Shown here: piece by piece, positions 50,553 to 58,767 of the stretch
How the letters are laid out: every line of letters starts with the position of its first letter
Position numbering within the stretch: position 1 is the stretch's first letter
Source of the DNA: REEB509 sp044370335
Lineage (GTDB): Bacteria; Pseudomonadota; Alphaproteobacteria; Caulobacterales; Aquidulcibacteraceae
Assembly (NCBI GenBank): GCA_044370335.1
Contig: JBILVS010000001.1
Location: 10,024 to 74,023 of the forward strand
DNA: 64,000 nucleotides
Reading direction: 5' to 3'
Position numbers and translations under genes: made by a program
Notes under the pieces: generated by a model
Told to the model about the DNA's origin: nothing
Databases searched by the model: none
Seen by the model: only the letters and a program-made list of their open reading frames with translations

Positions 50553-51029
50553 ATGCGCACCCAGATGACCCCCTCGGCCCAACCGGCTGAGGTGACCAAT
50601 CCCTGGATCGTGATCGACGCTGAAGGCGCGGTCGTGGGCCGGCTCGCCACCTTTGTCGCCATGCGCCTGCGGGGCAAGCATCGGGCGGATTTCACGCCGC
50701 ACGTGGATTGCGGCGACAACGTCATCGTCATCAACGCCGACAAAGTCGTGTTTACCGGCGCGAAGCTGAAGAACAAGACCTATTACTGGCACACCGGCTA
50801 TCCCGGCGGCATCAAGGAACGGACTGCGGAGAAAATCCTCGGCGGCCGCTTCCCCGAGCGGGTCTTGGAGAAGGCTGTGCAGCGCATGTTGCCCAAGGAA
50901 AGCCCCTTGGCGCGCAAGCAGCTCGGCAAGCTTCGGGTGTATGCGGGCGCCGCTCACCCCCACGAGGCGCAGCAGCCCGTGTCCGTCGATTTCAAAGGTC
51001 GTAACCGCAAAAATGCCCGGGGCGTCTGA
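50553..51029 (+). CDS. rplM: 50S ribosomal protein L13
   Basis: A 158-residue protein of the large subunit. Family blocks are WIVIDAEGAVVGRLAT, GDNVIVINADKVVFTG, YYWHTGYPGGIKE and AVQRMLPKESPLARKQLGKLRVYAG in separate stretches. The ATG at 50553 is chosen because GAGGGG lies directly upstream; the frame extends to 50526 inside a hairpin loop. It pairs with rpsI two bases later, the conserved L13-S9 operon. Confidence 0.97.
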   Translation: MRTQMTPSAQPAEVTNPWIVIDAEGAVVGRLATFVAMRLRGKHRADFTPHVDCGDNVIVINADKVVFTGAKLKNKTYYWHTGYPGGIKERTAEKILGGRFPERVLEKAVQRMLPKESPLARKQLGKLRVYAGAAHPHEAQQPVSVDFKGRNRKNARGV

Positions 51030-51031
51030 TC

Positions 51032-51526
51032 ATGTCTGAGACTCAAGGAATTGAAGGGCAGGGCTTCGACGCGCTGCGCGCGATGGCCCCGGAGCGTTTG
51101 GCGGAAGCGCCCATCCTGCGCGAGCAGAAGCTGGACGCCCAAGGCCGGGCTTATGCGACCGGCAAGCGCAAAAACGCCATCGCGCGCGTGTGGGTGAAGC
51201 CCGGCAAGGGCGATATCACCATCAACGGCAGGACGAGCGATGTGTATTTCGCCCGTCCCGTGCTGCGCATGATGATCAACCAGCCGTTCCGCGTTTCGGA
51301 TCGCGAAGGCCAGTACGACGTTTATGTGACCGTCACTGGCTCGGGCCTCTCAGGCCAAGCGGGCGCGGTGCGTCATGGGATTGCGAAAGCGCTGTCGGAT
51401 TATGAGCCGAGCCTGCGCCCGATCATGAAGCACAACGGCTTCTTGACCCGCGACAGCCGCGTCGTTGAGAGAAAGAAGTACGGCAAGGCCAAGGCCCGCC
51501 GGAGCTTCCAGTTCTCGAAGCGCTGA
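51032..51526 (+). CDS. rpsI: 30S ribosomal protein S9
   Basis: A 164-residue small-subunit protein. It has the usual core YATGKRKNAIARVWVKPG and GQAGAVRHGIAKAL, and the C-terminal KARRSFQFSKR tail that reaches the P-site tRNA. An N-terminal extension of about 45 residues precedes the core, common in alphaproteobacteria. A strong terminator follows 28 bases after the stop. Confidence 0.97.
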   Translation: MSETQGIEGQGFDALRAMAPERLAEAPILREQKLDAQGRAYATGKRKNAIARVWVKPGKGDITINGRTSDVYFARPVLRMMINQPFRVSDREGQYDVYVTVTGSGLSGQAGAVRHGIAKALSDYEPSLRPIMKHNGFLTRDSRVVERKKYGKAKARRSFQFSKR

Positions 51527-51553
51527 TCGGATCGGTCAGTTTAGGGTATCGAG

Positions 51554-51584
51554 ACGGGCGCTTCCGACAAGGAGCGCCCGTTTT
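51554..51584 (+). terminator. Intrinsic terminator after rplM-rpsI
   Basis: ACGGGCGCT (51554-51562) pairs perfectly with AGCGCCCGT (51573-51581) around a ten-base loop, followed by TTTT. It ends the L13-S9 operon and lies 20 bases before the argC start. Confidence 0.85.
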
Positions 51585-51603
51585 GCTTGAGGGAGGCCTT
51601 GCG

Positions 51604-52551
51604 ATGGTCGCCACAGTATTCATCGATGGCGAAGCCGGGACGACGGGGCTTCAGATCCGCGCGCGTCTGGAGCGGCGCTCTGATCTGCGCCTAGTCTCCA
51701 TCGACCCGGAGCGGCGGAAAGACCCTGCGGCCCGGGCGGCGCTGTCGAACGAGGCCGATGCGGTGATCCTGTGCCTGCCGGACGAGGCGGCGAAAGAGGC
51801 CGTGAGCCTGATTGACAACCCAGCGGTGAAGGTCATCGACGCCTCGACCGCGCACCGAACCGCAACGGGTTGGATATACGGCTTCCCGGAGTTTCGCCCC
51901 GGCCAGCGGGACGCGATCCAGGCGGCGCCGCGGATTTCCAACCCGGGCTGCTATTCCACGGGCTTCATCGCGCTTGTTGCGCCCTTGGTGCGAGCGGGGA
52001 TCATCCCGGCCGACTGGCCGGTCACCTGCCACGGGGTCTCGGGCTACACCGGCGGCGGCAAGGCGATGATCGCTGAATTCGAGGACAAGGCGAGCGAGGC
52101 CTACGTCGAAACGCCCTACCGCATCTATGCCATGCCGCTCCTGCACAAGCACGTGCCGGAGATGCAGGCCCATTGTGGGCTAACGCGGCGGCCGCTTTTT
52201 GCCCCCGCGGTCGGCCGCTACGCGCAAGGGATGCTGGTGGAGGTTCCGATGGTGCTGGACGCGCTGCCTGGGGCGCCGGGGATCGAAGCCGTCCAGGAGG
52301 CGCTGGCGGCGGCCTATGCCGGCGAGCGGTTCGTCACCGTGGCTTCGCTGGAGGAAGCGCGGGGCTTAAAGACCCTCGACCCCGAAGGCCTCAATGGCAC
52401 GAACGGGCTCAAACTCTTTGTCTTCGGCGATCCGCTGAGCCGCCAGGCGCGGCTCGTGGCTCTTCTCGATAATCTCGGAAAAGGGGCATCGGGCGCTGCG
52501 GTGCAGAACCTGAACCTGGTGCTGGGCCTGGAGGAGGGCGAGGGGCTTTGA
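51604..52551 (+). CDS. argC: N-acetyl-gamma-glutamyl-phosphate reductase, type 2
   Basis: A 315-residue arginine-pathway enzyme reducing N-acetylglutamyl phosphate to the semialdehyde. VFIDGEAGTTGLQI is the nucleotide-binding start, with the catalytic Cys in ISNPGCYSTGF and His in MPLLHKHVPEM. The short form without the type 1 insert matches the class found in alphaproteobacteria. The ATG at 51604 is preferred over an in-frame TTG at 51583 that lies in the terminator. It is often next to rpsI in this class of bacteria. Confidence 0.96.
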   Translation: MVATVFIDGEAGTTGLQIRARLERRSDLRLVSIDPERRKDPAARAALSNEADAVILCLPDEAAKEAVSLIDNPAVKVIDASTAHRTATGWIYGFPEFRPGQRDAIQAAPRISNPGCYSTGFIALVAPLVRAGIIPADWPVTCHGVSGYTGGGKAMIAEFEDKASEAYVETPYRIYAMPLLHKHVPEMQAHCGLTRRPLFAPAVGRYAQGMLVEVPMVLDALPGAPGIEAVQEALAAAYAGERFVTVASLEEARGLKTLDPEGLNGTNGLKLFVFGDPLSRQARLVALLDNLGKGASGAAVQNLNLVLGLEEGEGL

Positions 52552-52568
52552 CTAGCCCTCGCCCTTTC
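52535..52568 (+). terminator. Hairpin overlapping the argC end
   Basis: AGGGCGAGGGGCT (52535-52547) pairs with AGCCCTCGCCCT (52554-52565), with one bulged G and a six-base loop that holds the argC stop codon. Only TTT follows, so termination may be partial. The right arm also begins the repeat-like element described next. Confidence 0.6.
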
Positions 52569-52666
52569 CATTTGGGAGAGGGTGGCGCGAAGGTCTAGGT
52601 GGGGGGGCGACACCTGAAGAAGCGCTTGGCGCAGCCCATCACTCCCAACCCCTCTCACGAGGGGAA
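52554..52666. repeat. REP-like intergenic palindromic element between argC and phaC
   Basis: This 115-base gap between convergent genes is rich in short inverted repeats: CCCTCGCCCTTTCC facing GGGAGAGGGTGG, a GTGGGGGGGCGAC block, and CCCCTC-TCAC-GAGGGG (52649-52664). The order resembles dispersed REP-type intergenic repeats known in many alphaproteobacterial genomes. Only one copy is in this window, so its repeated nature is inferred. The last hairpin may also end phaC transcription. Confidence 0.45.
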
Positions 52667-54700
52667 TCAGCTCGATCGCACCTTCACATACTCGCCCGGG
52701 GCATCGCCCAGAACCTTCAGCTTGCCGTCCCCGGGGATGCGGGCCTTGACCTGCTTGCCGGAGCGCTCGGCGAGCCAGGCGTTCCAGTTCGGCCACCAGG
52801 AGCCCGGATGCTCCACCGCGTCCGACAACCAATCCTCCGCCGTCGCCGGCAGCTCTGGATTGACCCAATACTGGTACTTCTTCGCATCCGGATGGTTGAT
52901 TACGCCGGCAATATGGCCCGACCCCGCCATCATAAAGGTGACGTCGCCGCCAAAGAGCTTCGCCCCGCGATAGACGCTTTGGTACGGCGCGATGTGATCC
53001 TCGCGGGAGGACTGCATGTAAATCGGCGTTTTGACGAGCGAGAGGTCGATCTCCTCGCCCAGAAGGTTCAACTCGCCCTTAGCCATCAGGTTGTCGTGGT
53101 AGAACGAGCGCAGATAAAATAGGTGAAGCGCCCTCGGCATCCGCGTCTGGTCTGAGTTCCAGTAGAGCAGGTCGAAAGGCGGCGGGCTTTTGCCCATGTA
53201 GTAGTTGTCGACGACATAGTTCCAAATCAGGTCGTTGGCCCGCAACGAGTTGAACGTGTCCGCCATCGCCTGGGCGTCCAGTAGCCCGCCTTTCTGCTCG
53301 ATCCGGTCCGCCAGATAACGCAGGCCCGCCTCGTCGGAGAAGACGAGCAAATCGCCCGCCATCTCGAAGTCCTGTTGGCTTGCGAAGAAAGTGGCGCTGG
53401 CGATGCGGTGATCGCCCTTCTTGGCCATATAGCCAAGGGTGGCGGCCAGCAACGTGCCCCCGATGCAGTAGCCCACCGTGTTCATGAACTTGGCGCCGCA
53501 GGCATCCTGAACCGCCTGGACAGCGGCGAAGATGCCTTCGCACATGTAGTCTTCGAAGGTTTTCTCCGCCATTTCGGCGTCTGGATTGATCCAGGAGGCG
53601 AGGAAGACCGTGTGGCCCCGATCGACGAGCCACTTGATCATGGAGTTCTTCGGCTGAAGGTCCATGATGTAGAACTTGTTGATCCAGGGCGGGAAAATCA
53701 GAAGGGGCGTTTCAAAGACGGTTTCGGTGGTCGGCGTGTATTGCAGGATCTCGATCAAGCCGTTGCGGAAAACGACCTTGCCCGGCGTCGTGGCGATGTT
53801 CTCCCCCAACCGGAAGGCGTTCATGTCGGTCTGGGTAATGGCGAGGTGCATGCCGCCGCCGCGTTGGAGATCCTGAGCGAAGTTCTCCACCCCCTTCACG
53901 AGGCTTTGGCCCTGCGTTTGGATCATCTGGCGCAGAACCGCCGGATTGGACAGCAGAAAGTTAGACGGGGAGGCTGCGTCCACGGCCTGTTTGATGAAAA
54001 AGCCCGCCTTGCGCTTGGTCTCGGCGTCCACACCCTCGGCCTTATCGACCAGGTTGGTGATCATGGCGGCTGTGGCGAGATAGGTGTCCCGCATCAGGCT
54101 GAAAGCTGGGTTGGTGCTCCATTCCGGATCGCGGAAGCGTTTGTCCCGGTTGGGCGCCATCGCGTCCATGGCCTGGCCCATCATCATCTTGAGGGCGTGG
54201 CGCTCCCAAATCTCGGCAAAGTTCTCCCAAAGGCGGGCTTGCGCGTCCCTTAGGCTTTCAGGCCGGGCGGCAAGATCGGCCCAGACGGCGTTGGTCGCGC
54301 CTTGGACGTCAAAGGGATCCGCCTTCCAGGGCTCATTGGCCCCTTTGGATTGGTCATAGAAGGCGGTGGCGAAGACATGGTTCGCCCGGGTCATGGCGTC
54401 GGCGAGGTTGCGGGAGAGATCGCCAAGCTGTCCGGGCTGCATCGCTTGGGCGAGGGCCTGTAGCGAAACTGGTTCCTGGGGCGCAGTGGCGGGCGCCGGC
54501 GTAGCAGAAGACGCGGGGGCTGGCGCAGGCGGCTCGGCGGCGGCTTTGGACTTGGGTTTGGCCAAGGCCCGGGCCTTGGCGGGCTTGGTTTTCTCCGCCG
54601 GAGCTTTAGGGCCCTTCTGCTTGGGGGAACGAGTGACGCTTGCAGCCTGCGCGGGCGCCTTCCCGGCGCGCGCGGATTTCCCCCCGGTCGGGTCCGCCAT
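52667..54700 (-). CDS. phaC: Class I poly(3-hydroxyalkanoate) synthase
   Basis: A 677-residue polymerase that builds polyhydroxybutyrate-type storage polymer from hydroxyacyl-CoA. Catalytic Cys412 lies in the lipase-like box GYCIGG; the Asp is in SREDHIAPY and the His in GSGHIAGVINHP. FPPWINKFYIMDL is typical. An unusual N-terminal extension of about 85 residues rich in Ala, Pro and Lys precedes the conserved region. The ATG at 54700 is preferred; the open frame upstream is not family-like. No phaA, phaB, phasin or phaR gene is adjacent. Confidence 0.95.
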   Translation of the reverse strand: MADPTGGKSARAGKAPAQAASVTRSPKQKGPKAPAEKTKPAKARALAKPKSKAAAEPPAPAPASSATPAPATAPQEPVSLQALAQAMQPGQLGDLSRNLADAMTRANHVFATAFYDQSKGANEPWKADPFDVQGATNAVWADLAARPESLRDAQARLWENFAEIWERHALKMMMGQAMDAMAPNRDKRFRDPEWSTNPAFSLMRDTYLATAAMITNLVDKAEGVDAETKRKAGFFIKQAVDAASPSNFLLSNPAVLRQMIQTQGQSLVKGVENFAQDLQRGGGMHLAITQTDMNAFRLGENIATTPGKVVFRNGLIEILQYTPTTETVFETPLLIFPPWINKFYIMDLQPKNSMIKWLVDRGHTVFLASWINPDAEMAEKTFEDYMCEGIFAAVQAVQDACGAKFMNTVGYCIGGTLLAATLGYMAKKGDHRIASATFFASQQDFEMAGDLLVFSDEAGLRYLADRIEQKGGLLDAQAMADTFNSLRANDLIWNYVVDNYYMGKSPPPFDLLYWNSDQTRMPRALHLFYLRSFYHDNLMAKGELNLLGEEIDLSLVKTPIYMQSSREDHIAPYQSVYRGAKLFGGDVTFMMAGSGHIAGVINHPDAKKYQYWVNPELPATAEDWLSDAVEHPGSWWPNWNAWLAERSGKQVKARIPGDGKLKVLGDAPGEYVKVRSS

Positions 54701-54793
54701 CGGATGTCTCCCACGATCGGCGCCTTTGGCGCCTTGGTCTTGACTCACAATCTGGCACAACGTCGCGCGCTGGTATAGGACAGGCTCTAACCA

Positions 54794-55168
54794 ATGAGGC
54801 GCGCGATGAGTCGGTCTTCGCAAATGGGTCGGATCGGGGCGGGAGCGATGCTCCTGGCGTTGGGCGCATGTGCGGCCACGCCGAAGGACGGCGCCCCGGC
54901 TGCGCAACCGCCCGTTTGGTTCGCTGAGGCCCAAGCCGCGGCGATTGCGCAGGGCTATCCCGACCTCGCCGACGTGCCGTCTGCGCCGCGGGCGCTTCCC
55001 GCCTCGGACCCGGCATGGGATGTCGTGGAGGCGGAGCTCGTGGCCGACCGTGAGGCGCTGCAGGGGAACGAGCGAGCTAGCCCCGCGCCGGCGAACGCGG
55101 GGGCGCAGGCTGACGCCTTCCGAGATGACGCCGTGCGCGCGATCGAGCAAACCCGCGAGCGCTACTGA
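54794..55168 (+). CDS. Small putative lipoprotein
   Basis: A 124-residue protein. The N-terminus MRRAMSRSSQ is basic and is followed by GAGAMLLALGAC, a lipobox with Cys26. The mature part is Ala/Pro-rich and has a AEAQAAAIAQGYPDLADVPSAP segment in shorter pieces, ending in a charged helix (AVRAIEQTRERY). No family recognised. It diverges from phaC with 93 bases between and lies 62 bases ahead of the aminotransferase. ATGs at 54806 and 54824 are alternative starts. Confidence 0.75.
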   Translation: MRRAMSRSSQMGRIGAGAMLLALGACAATPKDGAPAAQPPVWFAEAQAAAIAQGYPDLADVPSAPRALPASDPAWDVVEAELVADREALQGNERASPAPANAGAQADAFRDDAVRAIEQTRERY

Positions 55169-55230
55169 GTGTTCGTCCGATTTGAGGGCTGTTCGGCCGG
55201 CCCCTGCCTCAGCAGAGGGAACTGATCCCC

Positions 55231-56448
55231 GTGTCCCAGGGCGAATTTTACAAAGTCAAACGCCTGCCGCCTTACGTGTTCGAGCAGGTCAACAAGGTCA
55301 AAGCACGGCTCCGGGCCGATGGCGTCGACATCATCGATTTCGGCATGGGCAATCCCGATTTGCCCGTTCCGCAGCACATCGTCGATAAGCTGATCGAGAC
55401 GGCCAAGAAGCCGCGGTCAAACCGCTACTCCGCGTCCCGGGGCATTCCCGGGCTGCGCCGGGCGATGGCGGCCTACTATGACCGCCGCTTCAATGTGAAG
55501 CTGAACCCAGAGACCGAGATCGTGACGACGCTCGGCTCGAAAGAGGGGTTTGCCAACCTCGCCCAGGCGATCACAGCCCCCGGCGACGTGATCATTGCGC
55601 CGAACCCGTCCTACCCCATCCACGCGTTCGGCTTCATCATGGCGGGGGGCGTCATCCGATCGGTGAAGGCCCATTCACCGGAGGAGTATCTGTCGGGCCT
55701 AGGTCGAGCCTACGCCCATTCCGTGCCGCCGCCGATGGCGATGATCGTATGCTATCCCGCCAATCCGACTGCTCAGACGGTCGATTTGGATTTCTACAAA
55801 GAAGTCGTCCGCTTCGCGAAGGCCCACGATCTGATCGTCATCTCCGACATGGCCTATTCGGAGATTTATTTCGACGACAATCGCCCGCCGCCTTCAATCT
55901 TGGAGGTTGAAGGGGCCAAAGACATCGCGGTTGAGGTCAACACGCTGTCGAAAACGTACTCGATGGCCGGTTTCCGTGTCGGCTGGGCCGCCGGCAACGC
56001 CCGGCTGATCGCCGCTCTGGCTCGGGTGAAGTCCTATCTCGATTACGGCGCCTATACGCCGATTCAAGTGGCTGCCGCCGCCGCCTTGAATGGCCCGCAG
56101 GAGTGCGTGGCTGAGATGCGCGGCGTCTATCGCAGCCGTCGTGACGCCATGCTTGACGCTTTCGCCAAGGCGGGTTGGGCTCTGCCGACGCCGGATGCCT
56201 CAATGTTTGTCTGGGCGCCGCTTCCGGCGGGCTTTGAGGCGATGGGTTCACTCGCGTTCTCCAAGCAACTCGTCGAGCAGGCTGGCGTGGCGGTTGCCCC
56301 CGGCGCAGGCTTCGGTGAACATGGGGAAGGCTTTGTAAGGCTGGCGCTTGTCGAAAACGAACAACGCATTCGCCAGGCGGCGCGGGCCGTGAAAAAGTTC
56401 CTCGCTGACAATAAAAAGGCCGGTCGGCCGACGGCGGCGGCGGAATGA
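55231..56448 (+). CDS. Class I/II PLP-dependent aminotransferase (AlaC-like)
   Basis: A 405-residue fold-type I aminotransferase. The PLP lysine is in LSKTYSMAGFRVGW, with family blocks FGMGNPDLPVP, NPSYPIHAF and CYPANPTAQ. The sequence resembles glutamate-pyruvate aminotransferases annotated as AlaC, which bacteria keep beside hom. The start is GTG at 55231. Its TGA overlaps the hom ATG. It may feed alanine or a branch of the aspartate family; substrate is not proven. Confidence 0.92.
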   Translation: MSQGEFYKVKRLPPYVFEQVNKVKARLRADGVDIIDFGMGNPDLPVPQHIVDKLIETAKKPRSNRYSASRGIPGLRRAMAAYYDRRFNVKLNPETEIVTTLGSKEGFANLAQAITAPGDVIIAPNPSYPIHAFGFIMAGGVIRSVKAHSPEEYLSGLGRAYAHSVPPPMAMIVCYPANPTAQTVDLDFYKEVVRFAKAHDLIVISDMAYSEIYFDDNRPPPSILEVEGAKDIAVEVNTLSKTYSMAGFRVGWAAGNARLIAALARVKSYLDYGAYTPIQVAAAAALNGPQECVAEMRGVYRSRRDAMLDAFAKAGWALPTPDASMFVWAPLPAGFEAMGSLAFSKQLVEQAGVAVAPGAGFGEHGEGFVRLALVENEQRIRQAARAVKKFLADNKKAGRPTAAAE

Positions 56449-57728
56449 GGGATCGCGTGATGAAAGTGGGGGTTGCGGGTCTCGGCACGGTCGGGGCGGG
56501 GCTTTTGGCGATCGCTGAGCAGGGGGTCTTGGCCGGTTCTGGTCTCGAAATTGCTGCGGTCTCCGCGCGCAGCCGCACCCGGTCGCGGAGCGTCGATATT
56601 ACCCGCTATGCGTGGTTTGATGATCCGGTCGAGCTGGCTCGGGATCCCTCCATCACGGTCTTCGTGGAGCTGATCGGCGGTTCGGATGGTCCCGCCAAGC
56701 GGGCGGTCGAAGTGGCTTTAAGCCGGGGCGCGCACGTCGTGACCGCGAACAAGGCGTTGTTGGCTGAGCACGGAGTGGCCCTGTCCGCGCTCGCCGAAGA
56801 GAAAGGCGTAGCGCTCGCCTTTGAGGCCGCGGTGGCCGGCGGGGTGCCGATCGTGAAAGCCATGCGCGAAAGCCTCGCAGGCTGCCAGGTCCAGGCGGTG
56901 TCCGGCATCCTGAACGGCACTTGCAACTATCTCCTAACGGAAATGGAAGCTTCTGGACGCTCCTTTGAGGAGGTGTTGGCCGACGCCCAACGCCTCGGCT
57001 ATGCCGAGTCCGATCCGACGATGGATGTCGGCGGTTTCGACGCCGCACACAAAATCACGATCCTCGCCGCCATCGCCTTCAAGACGAAGCCCGACTATGC
57101 CGCGGCGTCCATCATGGGCGTCGATGGAGTCCGGCTCGTCGACATTCAACTTGCAGGCAAACTTGGCTATCGGATCAAGCTGCTCGCCAAGGCGGAGAAG
57201 ACGGGCGTGGCGACCAGCGTTGAGGTGGGCCCCGTCCTGGTCGGGATGGACCACCCCTTGGCGCCCATCGGCGGGGCGATGAATGCTGTGAACGTCCAGG
57301 CTGATCCCGTGGGCGCGCTGACCTTCATCGGCCGGGGCGCAGGGGCCGGACCAACGGCGGCGGCGGTGGCGGCGGACCTCTTGGACGTCGCCGCCGGCCG
57401 TTTCGGAGCGCCCTTCGGAACGCCGATGGCCGCCCTGGGCGCGCTCGCGACTGGGTCAAAGGACCACTATGGCCGGTTCTATGTCCGGCTGTTGGTGCAT
57501 GACCGCCCCGGTGTCATCGCGGCAGTATCGGAACAGCTTGGAAAGGCGCAGATTTCCATCGATTCGATGCTGCAGATGCCGGTGGGTCCCGGTCCCTTGG
57601 TCCCGATCGTGCTAACCACCCACCCCTGCGCCCGGAAGGCCATTCAAGGGGCGGCGGACGCCATCGGTCGGCTCGATGCGGTCGCCGAAGCGCCGTGCGT
57701 GCTTCCCATTGAAGACACAAAGCGCTAG
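56445..57728 (+). CDS. hom: Homoserine dehydrogenase
   Basis: A 427-residue enzyme reducing aspartate semialdehyde to homoserine for threonine and methionine. VGVAGLGTVGAGLL is the NAD(P)-binding start, VVTANKALLAEHG and GILNGTCNYLLTEM are catalytic blocks, and AESDPTMDVGGFDAAHK binds substrate. A C-terminal ACT domain (about residues 345-425) begins YVRLLVHDRPGVIA, suggesting feedback control by threonine. ATG 56445 overlaps the aminotransferase stop; ATG 56460 is also plausible. Confidence 0.96.
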   Translation: MRDRVMKVGVAGLGTVGAGLLAIAEQGVLAGSGLEIAAVSARSRTRSRSVDITRYAWFDDPVELARDPSITVFVELIGGSDGPAKRAVEVALSRGAHVVTANKALLAEHGVALSALAEEKGVALAFEAAVAGGVPIVKAMRESLAGCQVQAVSGILNGTCNYLLTEMEASGRSFEEVLADAQRLGYAESDPTMDVGGFDAAHKITILAAIAFKTKPDYAAASIMGVDGVRLVDIQLAGKLGYRIKLLAKAEKTGVATSVEVGPVLVGMDHPLAPIGGAMNAVNVQADPVGALTFIGRGAGAGPTAAAVAADLLDVAAGRFGAPFGTPMAALGALATGSKDHYGRFYVRLLVHDRPGVIAAVSEQLGKAQISIDSMLQMPVGPGPLVPIVLTTHPCARKAIQGAADAIGRLDAVAEAPCVLPIEDTKR

Positions 57729-57762
57729 GGACGCCGATCACGCCCTTTCAGGAGCATAGACC

Positions 57763-58728
57763 ATGGCCCAGGCTGTCGCGCTGACAGACCAGCTCGCCTT
57801 CGCCGCCGCGCAGGCCGCCTTCTCCGCCGCCGCCGCCGCTTCAGGCCTGGCGGGCCGGGGGGATGAAAAGGCTGCGGACCAGGCCGCGGTGGACGCTTTG
57901 CGCACCGCTCTGAACGCCATGCCCATACGTGGCCGCATCGTCATCGGCGAAGGCGAGCGGGACGAGGCCCCGATGCTCTACATTGGCGAAGAGGTGGGGC
58001 AGGGCGCAGGGCCTGAGATCGACATCGCCCTTGATCCCCTCGAAGGCACCACGCTGACCGCCAAGGCCATGGCCAATGCGCTGGCGGTGATGGCGTTCGC
58101 CCCGAAAGGCGGGCTTCTCTATGCCCCAGACACCTATATGGACAAGATCGGCATCGGCCCGGGCTATGCTCAAGGGCTTGTCGACCTCGACGCCCCCGCC
58201 GGGGATAACGCCAAGGCGCTCGCCAAAGCCAAGGGCGTGGACGTCAAAGACATCGGCGTCTGTGTTTTGGATCGTCCTCGGCACGCCGCCATCATCGCGT
58301 CCCTGCGGGGCGTGGGCGCTCGCGTCCACCTGATTTCCGACGGCGATGTGGCGGGGGTGATCAACACCACCGACCCCAATACCGGCATCGACATGTATAT
58401 CGGTCAGGGCGGGGCGCCGGAGGGAGTGCTTGCGGCGGCGGCCCTGCGCTGTGTGGGCGGCCAGTTCCAAGGGCGGCTTGTGTTCCGTAATGACGATGAG
58501 CGCGCCCGCGCGGTCCGGACCGGGGTCACCGATTTCGATAAGCGCTATAGCCTTGATGAACTCGTGCCGGGCGATGCGATCTTTGTGGCGGCCGGAGTGA
58601 CCAATGGTTCGCTTCTCAGGGGCATCCGCATTTCGAACGGCCACGCTCAGGGTCAGGCTCTTGTGATGAACTCCGCCACCGGCCTTCGGGCGGAGGTCTC
58701 CTTCACCATCCCCTTCGCCGGCCGATAG
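57763..58728 (+). CDS. glpX: Fructose-1,6-bisphosphatase class II
   Basis: A 321-residue gluconeogenic phosphatase. Metal and substrate motifs include VIGEGERDEAPMLYIGE, ALDPLEGTTLTAKA, and the helix VTNGSLLRGIRI. The N-terminus is an alanine-rich helix. The ATG at 57763 has CAGGAG upstream. It is 34 bases after hom and 31 before recJ, so the aminotransferase-hom-glpX-recJ run may be a single transcript. Confidence 0.95.
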   Translation: MAQAVALTDQLAFAAAQAAFSAAAAASGLAGRGDEKAADQAAVDALRTALNAMPIRGRIVIGEGERDEAPMLYIGEEVGQGAGPEIDIALDPLEGTTLTAKAMANALAVMAFAPKGGLLYAPDTYMDKIGIGPGYAQGLVDLDAPAGDNAKALAKAKGVDVKDIGVCVLDRPRHAAIIASLRGVGARVHLISDGDVAGVINTTDPNTGIDMYIGQGGAPEGVLAAAALRCVGGQFQGRLVFRNDDERARAVRTGVTDFDKRYSLDELVPGDAIFVAAGVTNGSLLRGIRISNGHAQGQALVMNSATGLRAEVSFTIPFAGR

Positions 58729-58743
58729 ACCAAGGCCCTCCAA

Positions 58744-58767
58744 GCGCCCATGCTGGGGTATGGGCGC
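58744..58767 (+). promoter_or_regulatory. Hairpin holding the recJ start codon
   Basis: GCGCCCAT (58744-58751) pairs perfectly with ATGGGCGC (58760-58767) around the loop GCTGGGGT. The right arm begins with the recJ ATG, so the start codon would be hidden in an 8-base stem and the only purine-rich ribosome-binding sequence would lie in the loop. Confidence 0.5.

Noticed and set aside
54700..55150. 150-residue N-terminal extension of PhaC
   Set aside because: It lies antisense to the divergent lipoprotein gene, is Arg-rich and not family-like; the start at 54700 is sufficient.
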